Of a DNA stretch of 64,000 bases, positions 43,802 through 52,296 are shown piece by piece (the stretch's first letter is position 1; the number at the start of each line of letters is the position of its first letter). The translations under genes were made by a program, and so were the position numbers. This DNA comes from a virus. The notes under the pieces are model-generated. The model searched no databases. It saw only the letters and a program-made list of their open reading frames with translations, and was not told the DNA's origin. The stretch is taken from positions 186,001-250,000 of the IMG/VR virus record IMGVR_UViG_3300020442_000005; one strand, 5' to 3'.

Positions 43802-43959
43802 TGCAGTGGTTAGCTAGTAAAAATATGTCACTGTTCTGTTTCGTTTTGAATTGCATCTTTGCGTTTTCAGCTTTAGTTGCAGGAGACGTACTATGGTTTT
43901 TTATAAGTGCTGGATTTGCAGCGCTTTGTTTCTACAATTATAACAACAGTACGGAGTAA
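43801..43959 (+). CDS. Small two-span membrane protein
   Basis: 52 aa with two hydrophobic helices (LFCFVLNCIFAFSALVA and LWFFISAGFAALCFY). Similar small membrane proteins are common in marine phages. It is coupled to the upstream micro-ORF. Confidence 0.6.
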   Translation: MQWLASKNMSLFCFVLNCIFAFSALVAGDVLWFFISAGFAALCFYNYNNSTE

Positions 43960-43962
43960 AAA

Positions 43963-44217
43963 ATGGAATACTTAAAAAGGCTTTGGGAAGTAATCAAATC
44001 AAACGCATTGCTTATTGTTCTCGCAATTGCTTTTGCAATATATATTTGGGCCAACTATGCGGTTGAAAAGCAAAAGGCGCAAGTAAGCGAGAATGAATTC
44101 ATGTGTGAAACAACATGTTTTCCAGCTCAGCATGAGTACATATATGCTGGCAAAGTTGGTTCATGTTGGTGTTATGAAAACAAGGACAGTTTGAAACGCA
44201 TCAAAGACGAGGATTAA
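43963..44217 (+). CDS. Membrane-anchored Cys-containing protein
   Basis: 84 aa. One membrane span (ALLIVLAIAFAIYIWANYAV) is followed by a periplasmic-type domain with four Cys (FMCETTCFPAQHEYIYAGK, SCWCYEN), possibly disulfide-bonded. Third in a run of membrane proteins. Confidence 0.6.
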   Translation: MEYLKRLWEVIKSNALLIVLAIAFAIYIWANYAVEKQKAQVSENEFMCETTCFPAQHEYIYAGKVGSCWCYENKDSLKRIKDED

Positions 44218-44218
44218 A

Positions 44219-44476
44219 TTGGCGAATAATATTCCATGGAAAAAACATGATCTTTATTTTGAGTTCGACGGTGATCAAGTGCATGCTGAAATTATTTGGT
44301 GGGCAAAAGACTATTACATTCTTATCAAGAAGCCGTACGAAATGCATTTGAAGGGCCTGCATATGATGTATATGATTCCTGCAAAGTTCGTTATTGAGAT
44401 CGATCCAAAAGACAAGCTGCATCAGGTTCCAATTCTTGACACATGCAAATCAATGATTATGGACGCGCTGTCATGA
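44219..44476 (+). CDS. Hypothetical protein
   Basis: 85 aa from TTG 44219 after GAGG. Beta-rich with many aromatic residues and Met (ADGD-like FEFDGDQVHAEIIWWAKDYY). Overlaps the GIY-YIG gene by 4 nt. Unrecognised. Confidence 0.5.
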   Translation: MANNIPWKKHDLYFEFDGDQVHAEIIWWAKDYYILIKKPYEMHLKGLHMMYMIPAKFVIEIDPKDKLHQVPILDTCKSMIMDALS

Positions 44477-44727
44477 AGGACTATTTTGTATACATTGTGG
44501 AATGCGCCGACGGCACTTACTATACCGGCATAACGACTGATGTTGACAGACGAATACTAGAGCATAACTACTCTTTTAAGTCTGCAAAGTATACTAGATC
44601 CAGACGTCCAGTTAAACTTGTGTACTCAAAGTTGGTTGGCAACAGATCAGAAGCTTCTAAGGAAGAATGCAGGATAAAAAAACTTAGCAGATCAGCTAAG
44701 AGCGCAATAATTAGAGATGATCAGTAA
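44473..44727 (+). CDS. GIY-YIG domain protein (YhbQ/UPF0213-like)
   Basis: 84 aa from ATG 44473. YFVYIVECADGTYYTGITTD, VDRRILEHN and the basic AKYTRSRRPVKLVYSK match the single-domain GIY-YIG family. These are small nuclease-fold proteins of uncertain cellular role. No extra DNA-binding domain is present, so it is not a typical homing endonuclease. Confidence 0.82.
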   Translation: MKDYFVYIVECADGTYYTGITTDVDRRILEHNYSFKSAKYTRSRRPVKLVYSKLVGNRSEASKEECRIKKLSRSAKSAIIRDDQ

Positions 44728-44737
44728 GGAGTTTTTT

Positions 44738-46501
44738 ATGAGTAGCAGCAAGTACAGTCTTAGAATATTATTGGAAGATTTACAAGTTCCCAATTTTTTG
44801 CTCGAGGAAAAGTCAAGCGCCAAGTCTGGTGCTAGCAAGTTCAAAGGCGTATACACAGAATATGCTTGTGCAGATAAGCTGGCAACACATCTCGATCTAG
44901 ATGTGACGGATGCAACAGGAAAAAAGATTAATGCAAATTCATTGGCCGATGATGAGTTGAAAAAATACGATGCAAACCGCGCAAAAGACCCAACTATTCC
45001 AGTGATGGAAAAATCTGACACGAACGGGAAAAACCCTGCCGATAACCAATTTGAAGTTTTTAAAAAAGCAATTGAGGATGTTAAGGCGAGGGAAGAAGAA
45101 GCTGGTGTAGGTTCTTTCGCTGATTGCTTGGAAAGAGGCGACGCGCGCATTGAGTGCGTTGGCCAAAGCCCCGGGAAAGAGATAGCCCAAGAAGATATTC
45201 GAATACGCTGGCCTTTGAAGGGTGACAACCCGAATTATTTATTATTCACTGCAAAAGCTGCCGGCAGCCAATTGACAAAAGCATCATCTACTCCAGGTCA
45301 GTTTTCGATGGCTTTAGCGGAAGGTGCAACATCAAACATGGTTCAGCAAGTTTTTGATTTTATAGAAACGCAATCAAAATCTGAACCTAACAAATCGACC
45401 CTTTTAGCAGTCAAAGAAGAATATGGATTATCAGCAACTGATCATCTGAAAAAAGCAAACGGCAGTTTGAATAGAGAATTGCCAAACAGTAAAATTTTAT
45501 TCCCAGCCATGTCATCACTGTTAGCTGACGCGATTATAAAACAGATCACTTCTTGGTCACCAGAAACAGCTGCCGCTCAGATGAAAGTCGCATTTACTAA
45601 ATATTATAAGAATTCAACCCCGGAAAAAATGGCAACAATGGCTAAAAATCCACCTCCATATTACTATGGCATCAAGCATGGGAGACGTCAATCAAAGCTT
45701 GTAAAAATGAGCGAAATGCATAACGCATTTCTTTCAGCGCTCGGTGACGTTTTAGTGAATGGAGGAGGAAGTCTAGGCTATGTAGTACCAAAGACCGGTG
45801 CAAAGTCAATAACGATTACTCATAACAACAACGCTGTGCTTACGTTTCGTGTAGACTGTAGCATCAAGTCAAAAAAGTTTACTCTGGCAATAACATTAGG
45901 CCTACCAACAAAAAAGCCAGTATCCGCTACGACTTTCACCGGAAAAGGGACCGTTTCAGTTGAGGATGACGCGTTCGAGCTTGACTCAAAGGAACTTAAA
46001 GACGTTGCTGGAGAAGCAGTGGGCGCATTGGCAGCGGCCGTTGAAAAAACTATGGGAGTTGCCGATGATGAGTTTTCGACCTACGAATTTGGCCGGAAGT
46101 TAAAAGCTTTTTTTGTTGAGAAATCTACGAACTCGATTAAGTTGCTCAACCAACAGCGGGATAATGAATGGCAGATGTATCTACAATACATTCTCATGGA
46201 TACATATGGGATATCCCCAGCAGCAAAAGAAGCGGGAATGATAGCAACAAAGCTGAAAGAGAAGGGATATGGGACATATGATGGTAGGCTTGGTACTTAT
46301 AGCTTATCAAACAAATCGGTTTCAAAAAGTAAGCGCAACCTTGAGGGTTTTACCCAGGCGCTCTATGACTCAGTGGACGAATTAATTAAAGACGGTAAAA
46401 TAAGTTACCAACTAACTGGACCTTTCGCCATGAGCGCAGATAAGGCACGAGAGTTGAGTCTGCTCGAGCGTTGGTCTAGACTAGCTGGATTGATTAAATA
46501 A
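44738..46501 (+). CDS. Large leader-bearing virion-type protein with C-terminal LAG motif
   Basis: 587 aa from ATG 44738 (AAGGAG upstream). The N-terminus SSKYSLRILLEDLQVPNFLL is leader-like with two [LI]-x-E sites. The body has GVYTEYACADKLATHL and YLLFTAKAAGSQLTKASS, a pattern that might be a degenerate nuclease core. The end ERWSRLAGLIK is the LAG motif seen also at the end of the 822-aa protein. Probably packaged in the virion. Confidence 0.65.
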   Translation: MSSSKYSLRILLEDLQVPNFLLEEKSSAKSGASKFKGVYTEYACADKLATHLDLDVTDATGKKINANSLADDELKKYDANRAKDPTIPVMEKSDTNGKNPADNQFEVFKKAIEDVKAREEEAGVGSFADCLERGDARIECVGQSPGKEIAQEDIRIRWPLKGDNPNYLLFTAKAAGSQLTKASSTPGQFSMALAEGATSNMVQQVFDFIETQSKSEPNKSTLLAVKEEYGLSATDHLKKANGSLNRELPNSKILFPAMSSLLADAIIKQITSWSPETAAAQMKVAFTKYYKNSTPEKMATMAKNPPPYYYGIKHGRRQSKLVKMSEMHNAFLSALGDVLVNGGGSLGYVVPKTGAKSITITHNNNAVLTFRVDCSIKSKKFTLAITLGLPTKKPVSATTFTGKGTVSVEDDAFELDSKELKDVAGEAVGALAAAVEKTMGVADDEFSTYEFGRKLKAFFVEKSTNSIKLLNQQRDNEWQMYLQYILMDTYGISPAAKEAGMIATKLKEKGYGTYDGRLGTYSLSNKSVSKSKRNLEGFTQALYDSVDELIKDGKISYQLTGPFAMSADKARELSLLERWSRLAGLIK

Positions 46502-46503
46502 TC

Positions 46504-46532
46504 CTGTACATTTTGATCCCATAGGTTAATAT
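46504..46532 (+). promoter_or_regulatory. TGTA-class promoter (weaker match)
   Basis: CTGTAC at 46504-46509 and TAATAT at 46527-46532 with a 17-bp spacer, 27 bp before the ATG. Confidence 0.45.
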
Positions 46533-46559
46533 AATGTATCCAAACAACAAGGAGACATT

Positions 46560-46805
46560 ATGTCAGATCAAAAAACAAATGTGGCTTTAAAGAACTTTAT
46601 TGAAAAATATAAAACCATTGAAGCCGAAATTAAACTTTTGCAAGAAGATAAAAAAGCTCTAATTGATGACCTCAAAGAAAATCAAGGTATTGAACCAAAG
46701 GTTATCCGGAAAGCTATCCAGGTTGCAAAGATTCGAACCGGGATGGGCGACAACATCATCCAGTTGGACCAGATTGTTGATCAACTCGAAGGCACGATTG
46801 TGTGA
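46560..46805 (+). CDS. DUF2312 / GapR-like protein
   Basis: 81 aa. LKNFIEKYKTIEAEIKLLQE then KKALIDDLKENQGIEPKVIR and KAIQVAKIR match the DUF2312 coiled coil followed by a short helix, as in GapR, a nucleoid protein of alphaproteobacteria that binds overtwisted AT-rich DNA. Similar sequences are found in phages. A DNA-binding role is likely. Confidence 0.7.
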   Translation: MSDQKTNVALKNFIEKYKTIEAEIKLLQEDKKALIDDLKENQGIEPKVIRKAIQVAKIRTGMGDNIIQLDQIVDQLEGTIV

Positions 46806-46813
46806 GGTGAACT

Positions 46814-47146
46814 GTGAAAAAGCGTACTACAATTTGGCTTATTGATATTGATGGAACTGTTTGTGAGGATATTCCAAACGAACAAGCATATCTATTCGGT
46901 GCGGCAAAACCATTGCCTGGCGCACTTGAGAAAGTAAAAGAGTTTTATGAACGTGGAGACCGAGTGACATTTTTTACATCACGCACTTCTGAACATGCGG
47001 AGATTACAGAAGCATGGCTCAAAAATCATGGTTTCCCTTTTGAATCAGTTTGTTATAATAAACCTAGAATAAATGAAGGCGAAGAATACTGTTGGGTTGA
47101 CAACAAGCCTGTCATGGCAATATACCTACCAGAAGGTCTTAGATAA
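46814..47146 (+). CDS. HAD-family phosphatase
   Basis: 110 aa from GTG 46814. The catalytic DIDGTVCED is at residues 10-18, motif II is VTFFTSRTS, and a final Asp is in YCWVDNKPV. It lacks a cap domain, like polynucleotide or nucleotide 5'/3' phosphatases of phages. Substrate unknown. AGGTGA precedes the start. Confidence 0.8.
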   Translation: MKKRTTIWLIDIDGTVCEDIPNEQAYLFGAAKPLPGALEKVKEFYERGDRVTFFTSRTSEHAEITEAWLKNHGFPFESVCYNKPRINEGEEYCWVDNKPVMAIYLPEGLR

Positions 47147-47156
47147 AGGATTTAAC

Positions 47157-48080
47157 ATGTTGACAACACTATTTACATCTCTTCTGCTTGGGTGTGGTAG
47201 CGACATTGCTATCATAACCAGAGACAAAGCAATTACTGATACAAATTCAGTATCAGATGTAGTCGAGGAAACCAGCACACCGGACGATACAGTAACAAAC
47301 GAACCTGGCGACGATGAACCTTCTCAGCCATCGGCCGAACCATCTGATGAAATGACTGAGCTGACAATCGGATTTGCAGAATTATCGTTAACGCAAATTG
47401 CATGTCCGGCCTGTATGGGCGTTCCGTCTGAGTTTGATATATCAGCTAGTTTAAAACTGCATCAACCAACAACTGGCGGATACAGCGACATGCTGCAAGT
47501 TGGAACTTGCGTTACCCAGGAACTGGGTTCATATGTTAGCTCGACTCCTCTGAATGTATCTGGTGTTGCTTCATTTAACTCAATCCAGCTTTACCCATCT
47601 GGTCCTGGGGAATGGACTGCGGCAAATCTTCAAGAGTTTCAAATCCCACGACGTGAACCGATCACTGTTGTAACCGATGCTGGTGTCATACCAAATGCAT
47701 TTGAAACTCTTGAAGGCTTTGATGATGTACAGCCATGGGAGCTAAGATATGTCGATCCATCATATGCTTTCGCGGCGGTGGTTTCAAAGCAAGGAACGAC
47801 TTTCACATGGTATCCAGTGATTACGGGAGCTTTGTTTGAAGTCATGGTAGTAGTGTACACACCTGATGGTTCGCAGATACTCGGTTTAGTATCTTGTCTA
47901 GAGCCTGACATGGGTTACATGACTATCCCCGGCTCATATTTCCAGTCGTACCCAACATGGGCTTTGACAGCAATTTATCTAACCCGCCACAGGATTGATA
48001 GACAGCCTGCATATGAGTTCAATGGTTACTTAGAATCACATCAAACATGGACTGTACTTGGTACAGGTCACATTGAATAA
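47157..48080 (+). CDS. Predicted lipoprotein
   Basis: 307 aa from ATG 47157 (AAAGGA upstream). LTTLFTSLLLGCGS is a lipoprotein signal with lipobox LLGC. An acidic Thr/Glu/Pro linker follows, then a beta-rich domain of about 250 residues with paired Cys (IACPACMGVP). It should be exported and lipid-anchored in the host envelope. First of three lipoprotein genes in a row. Surface exclusion is one possible role. Confidence 0.7.
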   Translation: MLTTLFTSLLLGCGSDIAIITRDKAITDTNSVSDVVEETSTPDDTVTNEPGDDEPSQPSAEPSDEMTELTIGFAELSLTQIACPACMGVPSEFDISASLKLHQPTTGGYSDMLQVGTCVTQELGSYVSSTPLNVSGVASFNSIQLYPSGPGEWTAANLQEFQIPRREPITVVTDAGVIPNAFETLEGFDDVQPWELRYVDPSYAFAAVVSKQGTTFTWYPVITGALFEVMVVVYTPDGSQILGLVSCLEPDMGYMTIPGSYFQSYPTWALTAIYLTRHRIDRQPAYEFNGYLESHQTWTVLGTGHIE

Positions 48081-48147
48081 AAATACATAAAATAATATAC
48101 AACAATAGAAACGTACATAATATATAGAGAAATAAATGGAGGTGCTA

Positions 48148-48408
48148 ATGCGCATTTTAATCTTGGCTGCGACTCTTGCAGCATGTACAACAAAGAACGA
48201 CACTGTTGAGACAACGGAAACAACCGAAACAACGGAAACAACGACAGAAGTTCTAAAAACCGATCAATCAGATGCGACGGTTTCGGGGAAAAAAACAAAT
48301 ACAACAACCGAAAATAAAACCGAGACTACGACAAACGACGAAACTACCGTCACAACTGAAAAAACAGATAAAACTGAAAACAACACTAATGAGGTAACAA
48401 ATGATTAG
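48148..48408 (+). CDS. Predicted lipoprotein with Thr/Glu repeats
   Basis: 86 aa from ATG 48148 (GGAGG upstream). RILILAATLAACTTK ends in lipobox LAAC. The rest is low-complexity Thr, Glu, Lys and Asn (TETTETTETT). It overlaps the next lipoprotein gene by 8 nt. Confidence 0.65.
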   Translation: MRILILAATLAACTTKNDTVETTETTETTETTTEVLKTDQSDATVSGKKTNTTTENKTETTTNDETTVTTEKTDKTENNTNEVTND

Positions 48409-48577
48409 TTTACTATTAACAATGTTCTTGGCCTGCGGCGATAAAGAAAATGAAGATACGGCTGCCGAGGATGTAGCAGAAGACACCGCAGCAGAACTTG
48501 AAGATACAGGCGAAGAGCAATCCGAAGAATCCGAAGAATCAGAGGAATCCGAAGAGAGCGAAGAGCCGGCCGAGTAA
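48401..48577 (+). CDS. Small acidic lipoprotein
   Basis: 58 aa. MISLLLTMFLACGDKE has a lipobox (FLAC) after a very short signal. The mature part is only Glu, Asp, Ser, Ala and Thr, with ESEESEES repeats. GAGG precedes the ATG. A terminator follows. Confidence 0.6.
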   Translation: MISLLLTMFLACGDKENEDTAAEDVAEDTAAELEDTGEEQSEESEESEESEESEEPAE

Positions 48578-48622
48578 TCGGTTTAAAAAAATACACAAAC
48601 TCTCCCCCCAAAATGTGTTTTT

Positions 48623-48650
48623 AAGCCTAGGTTAATCCTAGGCTTTTTTT
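48623..48650 (+). terminator. Rho-independent terminator
   Basis: AAGCCTAGG and CCTAGGCTT form a 9-bp stem with a TTAAT loop and a seven-T tail, ending the lipoprotein operon. Confidence 0.88.
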
Positions 48651-48677
48651 GTAAAACGTGTTTTTGGTAGGTATATT
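48649..48677 (+). promoter_or_regulatory. TGTA-class promoter
   Basis: TTGTAA at 48649-48654 and TATATT at 48672-48677, spacer 17 bp. The hexamers are identical to those of the promoter at 38836. Confidence 0.65.
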
Positions 48678-48701
48678 ATTAATACGAACAAGGAGTAATA
48701 A

Positions 48702-49121
48702 ATGTTAGATGACAAAACAAAAATGTTTTTAATCAAAGCAATGACTGAAGGAATTGAGTGCAATTTCCAGAACGAGGAAGCCAAAGATTATTTCATACAT
48801 ACGTTGCAAAAGACTGTCGACAAAAACGAAAAGATTGGTTCGAAGTTGATAGGTGACTCGTATGGCTTATTGATGGAAGATTCAACCGGGGATCCGTACG
48901 GTATAGTCAAATTGTCAGACAATCTAGTTTTGTTTGCGTTGCTAATACCTGAACCTGATCTAACCAGTGAGCAATCTGTTGATTTTGGTAGAATAGTATT
49001 AGCAGTTCTTTCGACTTTCGCTTTGATTGAAGCTGAGCAATCATTAGGAAAAACTGGCAGATCTGCCGCTAAGAGCGAATCTGTCAAGTTCAACATATCA
49101 GAAATCGGTGTAATTATTTAG
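48702..49121 (+). CDS. Hypothetical protein
   Basis: 139 aa. Mixed alpha/beta, with SYGLLMEDSTGDPYGIVKLS and a long hydrophobic helix FGRIVLAVLSTFALIEAEQS. Unrecognised. AAGGAG upstream. Confidence 0.55.
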   Translation: MLDDKTKMFLIKAMTEGIECNFQNEEAKDYFIHTLQKTVDKNEKIGSKLIGDSYGLLMEDSTGDPYGIVKLSDNLVLFALLIPEPDLTSEQSVDFGRIVLAVLSTFALIEAEQSLGKTGRSAAKSESVKFNISEIGVII

Positions 49122-49130
49122 GAGATAAAA

Positions 49131-49286
49131 ATGCCAAGACCTTTAAAGAATAATGAAATCAATGAAAAAATAGAAGACCTGAAATCTGTTGTCGATAACA
49201 ATCAATACAAAGTCGGCCTTCAAGATAAAATCAATATTGGATTTGCCTTTTTGATTTTGGTCTTGCTTGGTGCAACTTTTTTCTAA
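49131..49286 (+). CDS. Small tail-anchored membrane protein
   Basis: 51 aa. A charged N-terminal helix of about 30 residues is followed by one C-terminal span (IGFAFLILVLLGATFF). GGAGA lies before the ATG. Confidence 0.55.
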   Translation: MPRPLKNNEINEKIEDLKSVVDNNQYKVGLQDKINIGFAFLILVLLGATFF

Positions 49287-49296
49287 TGGAGAGGTA

Positions 49297-49494
49297 ATGA
49301 ATTATTCATCCGCAAAAATCAACTACAAAAAGATAATTGAATATATTGCTAAAAGTCGTAGAAAAGACAAGGGTTTATACGACCGAGCTAAATCATATCT
49401 GTCACAGATGAATCCGGACTGGGATAACGTGAAGCTTGAAACCAGCGTACTGTGGGACGTGAGGGATTATTTCAAAAGATCTTCTAAAAATTAG
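49297..49494 (+). CDS. Small basic protein
   Basis: 65 aa from ATG 49297 (GGAGAGG upstream), basic and helical (KKIIEYIAKSRRKDKGLYDR). Unrecognised. Confidence 0.5.
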   Translation: MNYSSAKINYKKIIEYIAKSRRKDKGLYDRAKSYLSQMNPDWDNVKLETSVLWDVRDYFKRSSKN

Positions 49495-49519
49495 AAACTG
49501 AAAAGTTTACCTTTTCACT

Positions 49520-49577
49520 GAACCATACTTATAAATAGGGGGAGGGCAGCACGCAATACCTATTTTGGGTATGGTTC
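49520..49577 (+). promoter_or_regulatory. Structured leader RNA candidate
   Basis: GAACCATAC (49520-49528) and GTATGGTTC (49569-49577) form a perfect 9-bp long-range stem, and ATAGG/CCTAT can pair inside it. The enclosed part is G-rich (AGGGGGAGGGCAG) and begins with TTATAAATAG. It ends 13 bases before ATG 49591. I cannot assign it to a known riboswitch. Confidence 0.45.
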
Positions 49578-49590
49578 TTTGCTGGCATCA

Positions 49591-49995
49591 ATGGATTTTA
49601 GGGAAAATGATCTAGTTGTAATAAAGGGCATGAAATATTCCGCGGATAAGGAAGAGATAGTTGCAGAAATATACAGAATATTATTTGTGGGTCTACACGA
49701 TTTAATAGTAATCTCGAGAAAAAAGTATGGTAAAGTACCATTCAAGATCTCAAAATCTTCTTGCATATCTTTAAGAACAAAAATCAAAGAGACTAATCCA
49801 ACAGGTGAAAATGAAATTAAACTAGGGTCACTTGTGCTTGGGATCGACGTAAATTATGATGGATCGATCCAAAAGAAAGTAGTTGGACATGTCATACAAA
49901 TTATTGAAAACCACAACTCGATGAAATACTATGTCATCAATTCAGATAACAAGGACACAATGTTCGAAAAAGACAAGGTTTTATTGTTGCAGTAG
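49591..49995 (+). CDS. Protein with two barrel-like halves
   Basis: 134 aa from ATG 49591. Two similar SH3-like stretches: ENDLVVIKGMKYSADKEEI to LIVISRKKYG, and LGSLVLGIDVNYDGS to VVGHVIQII. Possibly a duplicated small barrel. A structured leader lies upstream. Confidence 0.55.
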   Translation: MDFRENDLVVIKGMKYSADKEEIVAEIYRILFVGLHDLIVISRKKYGKVPFKISKSSCISLRTKIKETNPTGENEIKLGSLVLGIDVNYDGSIQKKVVGHVIQIIENHNSMKYYVINSDNKDTMFEKDKVLLLQ

Positions 49996-50040
49996 GTGTC
50001 AACTATATATTTATAAATGCACTATTTCAAAGGGTTATTT

Positions 50041-51033
50041 ATGGAAAAATATGGTTGGAATCCTCTGTCAGGCCTAATAAAAGATATAAAGCTGTCAGGT
50101 GGATTTGTAAATGCGCACTCTCATTTGGACAGAGCACATACCGTTACACAAGAGATGATGGTAAAAACAAAAGACCATCTACACCAAAAATGGAAACTAG
50201 TTGACGACATTAAATTAAAAAGAACTACTGATGATTACCGATTTGATATCAAACGTGCTCTAGATCATCAGAGACATATCGGAATCAACACTATATGTTC
50301 GTTTATAGACATTGACGAAGTAGTAGGTTACAAAGCTATCGATGGCGCTGTACTAGCGAGAAAAGATATTCACGACCAAATCGGTGTAGACGGAATGAAT
50401 ATCCAGTTTGCATGCCAAACCTTGAAAGGAGTTTTAGATCAGAATAATTTTGAGCTGATAAAAAATAGAATCCATTGTTTTGATATCATAGGATCACTGC
50501 CTGGCGCTGATAAAAATCGAGAAGCAGAACATTTGGATGTTGTGATGAAACTTGCAAAAGACCAAAACAAAATGTTGCATGTACACGTCGATCAACTCAA
50601 CGACCCAAACGAGAAAGAGACGGAACTCTTGTGTAGGAAAACAATCGAACACGGGTTAGAAGGAAAGGTCGTTGCAATACATTCAATTTCTCTTGCTGCG
50701 CATTCTAAACGATACAGACATGAAGTTTATAAAATGGCAAAGGACGCTGGTCTAATGTTTGTTACATGTCCGACCGCATGGATCGATCACCCAAGAAATG
50801 AAACTCTTATGCCTTTCCATAATGCTGTAACTCCAGTTGATGAATTACTTACTTATGATTTAACCATTGGAATCGGATCGGATAATATACATGATATCTA
50901 TAAACCATATTCAGACGGAAACATGGAAACTGAATTAAGATTCTTGCTTGAATCTTGCAAGATATATGACGTTAACGTACTAAAAAACATTGCAACCATT
51001 GGTGGATTAAAAGTTTGCGGCATAATTAAGTAA
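50041..51033 (+). CDS. Amidohydrolase, cytosine deaminase-like
   Basis: 330 aa from ATG 50041, with AAAGGG 6 bases upstream. Metal motifs of the amidohydrolase barrel: FVNAHSHLDRAH, MLHVHVDQLND, VAIHSISLAAHS and LTIGIGSDNIHD. The closest pattern is CodA-type cytosine or related base deaminase. It may salvage pyrimidines, but the substrate is not certain. Rare in phages. Confidence 0.78.
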   Translation: MEKYGWNPLSGLIKDIKLSGGFVNAHSHLDRAHTVTQEMMVKTKDHLHQKWKLVDDIKLKRTTDDYRFDIKRALDHQRHIGINTICSFIDIDEVVGYKAIDGAVLARKDIHDQIGVDGMNIQFACQTLKGVLDQNNFELIKNRIHCFDIIGSLPGADKNREAEHLDVVMKLAKDQNKMLHVHVDQLNDPNEKETELLCRKTIEHGLEGKVVAIHSISLAAHSKRYRHEVYKMAKDAGLMFVTCPTAWIDHPRNETLMPFHNAVTPVDELLTYDLTIGIGSDNIHDIYKPYSDGNMETELRFLLESCKIYDVNVLKNIATIGGLKVCGIIK

Positions 51034-51056
51034 TGAAAAAAGAAATGGAGTAAGTC

Positions 51057-51419
51057 ATGAGTAAAAAATGGTCTAGATCAGACGTGGTTAACTGGATGAG
51101 AATGATAAACGAGTGTGGCTGTGAGGACGAAAGCCACAGCGTACATGGTGATACGATGTTCAGCGTTTCGTTTGAGCCACAGATGTTGCGTGACGTCGTA
51201 CAACAAAAGATGGGATCCATGAATGCAATGTGTCCTGAATCATATGAAATGGCAGCTGACTTTGTATGCCAAGATCCTCATGCAGTTCTGGAAATGATAA
51301 AGCCTTTAATGGCTCAGATTGGAATAGGATGTCCCCAGTCATTTGCAAAAGCGATGGCAGATGTATTTTACGCCGGGCAGGACATGGGAATTGTTAAACC
51401 TTTCAACACAGAGAAATAA
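51057..51419 (+). CDS. Hypothetical protein
   Basis: 120 aa, Met- and Cys-rich (VNWMRMINECGCEDESHSVH, MNAMCPESYEMAADFVCQD). Unrecognised. Directly upstream of the leader-bearing paralogues. Confidence 0.5.
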   Translation: MSKKWSRSDVVNWMRMINECGCEDESHSVHGDTMFSVSFEPQMLRDVVQQKMGSMNAMCPESYEMAADFVCQDPHAVLEMIKPLMAQIGIGCPQSFAKAMADVFYAGQDMGIVKPFNTEK

Positions 51420-51420
51420 A

Positions 51421-51825
51421 ATGAAGATTACAAAGAGCCAATTAAAAAGAATCATTCGAGAAGAATACACACGACTTATGCACAGTGGTTTACTAGCTGA
51501 AACTAATTACATGGCTATGGGTGCTCCATACGACAGTCAATTATTTGCCGATTGGTGCGATGCAGTAGACAGCTTGTACGATGACGTTCCATCTTGGACT
51601 ACCAACGCGTTAGGGTACCTTTGGGAACAAGACATTGAAGAAATGTTAGATGAAGACGGGAATTATTATGTTAAGACCTTGTTTGCATCAACTGGCGCTT
51701 ACGATGGTTGTGCATCTCTTGTGAAGTTGGCTATGGATAACGGATCAAAACCTAGACACGTAGAGTACCTTATGAATAAATTCTTAAAATTCGCAAGAGA
51801 AGAGCAAGGATACACTGTCGTCTAA
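51421..51825 (+). CDS. Leader-bearing virion-type protein
   Basis: 134 aa. The leader MKITKSQLKRIIREEYTRL continues to SGLLAET, a perfect [LI]-x-E site at residue 27. The acidic body (DWCDAVDSLYDDVPSWTTNA) has no known domain. The leader is almost the same as in the genes at 51907 and 53732, while the bodies differ. Confidence 0.7.
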   Translation: MKITKSQLKRIIREEYTRLMHSGLLAETNYMAMGAPYDSQLFADWCDAVDSLYDDVPSWTTNALGYLWEQDIEEMLDEDGNYYVKTLFASTGAYDGCASLVKLAMDNGSKPRHVEYLMNKFLKFAREEQGYTVV

Positions 51826-51906
51826 AGACTGCATTTAATCTCATGAAAAAAGTGTATCCGGACTGTCTGAATTAATTTAAAAACCATTCAACAAAGAGCC
51901 AGTCAT

Positions 51907-52287
51907 ATGAAAATATCAAAACGACAACTCAGAAGAATAATCAAAGAAGAATACTCACGACTTGCCCGGCATGGACTTATCAAAGAGGCGAACGAATTTT
52001 ATGTAAGTGCAAGCGACCCGATCGTGATGGAAATTATCGATATTGCAAAAGATGCAGTGCAGCGTGGTAAGCCGGGTATCACATATCAAGATATTGAGTA
52101 TGCATTTTACGAGGCTGCTGAGCCTGATGAGTTCGTTCATCCGGTTAGCTATGAAGACATCGACTTTGTAACGTCAATGAACGAGATGGATATTGAGAGT
52201 TTTTTGAATCACTTGGCTGGCATGGGTGTCCTGAGGTTGGTTTCAAGCCCTAGTAGCCGAGTTGCTATGTACGCAGCTGCCGTATAG
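51907..52287 (+). CDS. Leader-bearing virion-type protein
   Basis: 126 aa. Leader MKISKRQLRRIIKEEYSRL then HGLIKEANE. The body is related to the protein at 53732 (a repeated helical domain ending in an FLNHLAGMGVLRLV wing, like a winged helix). Confidence 0.7.
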   Translation: MKISKRQLRRIIKEEYSRLARHGLIKEANEFYVSASDPIVMEIIDIAKDAVQRGKPGITYQDIEYAFYEAAEPDEFVHPVSYEDIDFVTSMNEMDIESFLNHLAGMGVLRLVSSPSSRVAMYAAAV

Positions 52288-52296
52288 AGAGACAAA

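Noticed and set aside
48180-48560. Short tandem DNA repeats suggesting CRISPR or a recombination site
   Set aside because: The repeats are codon-level Thr-Glu and Ser-Glu units inside lipoprotein genes. No spacer-repeat structure exists anywhere in the window.
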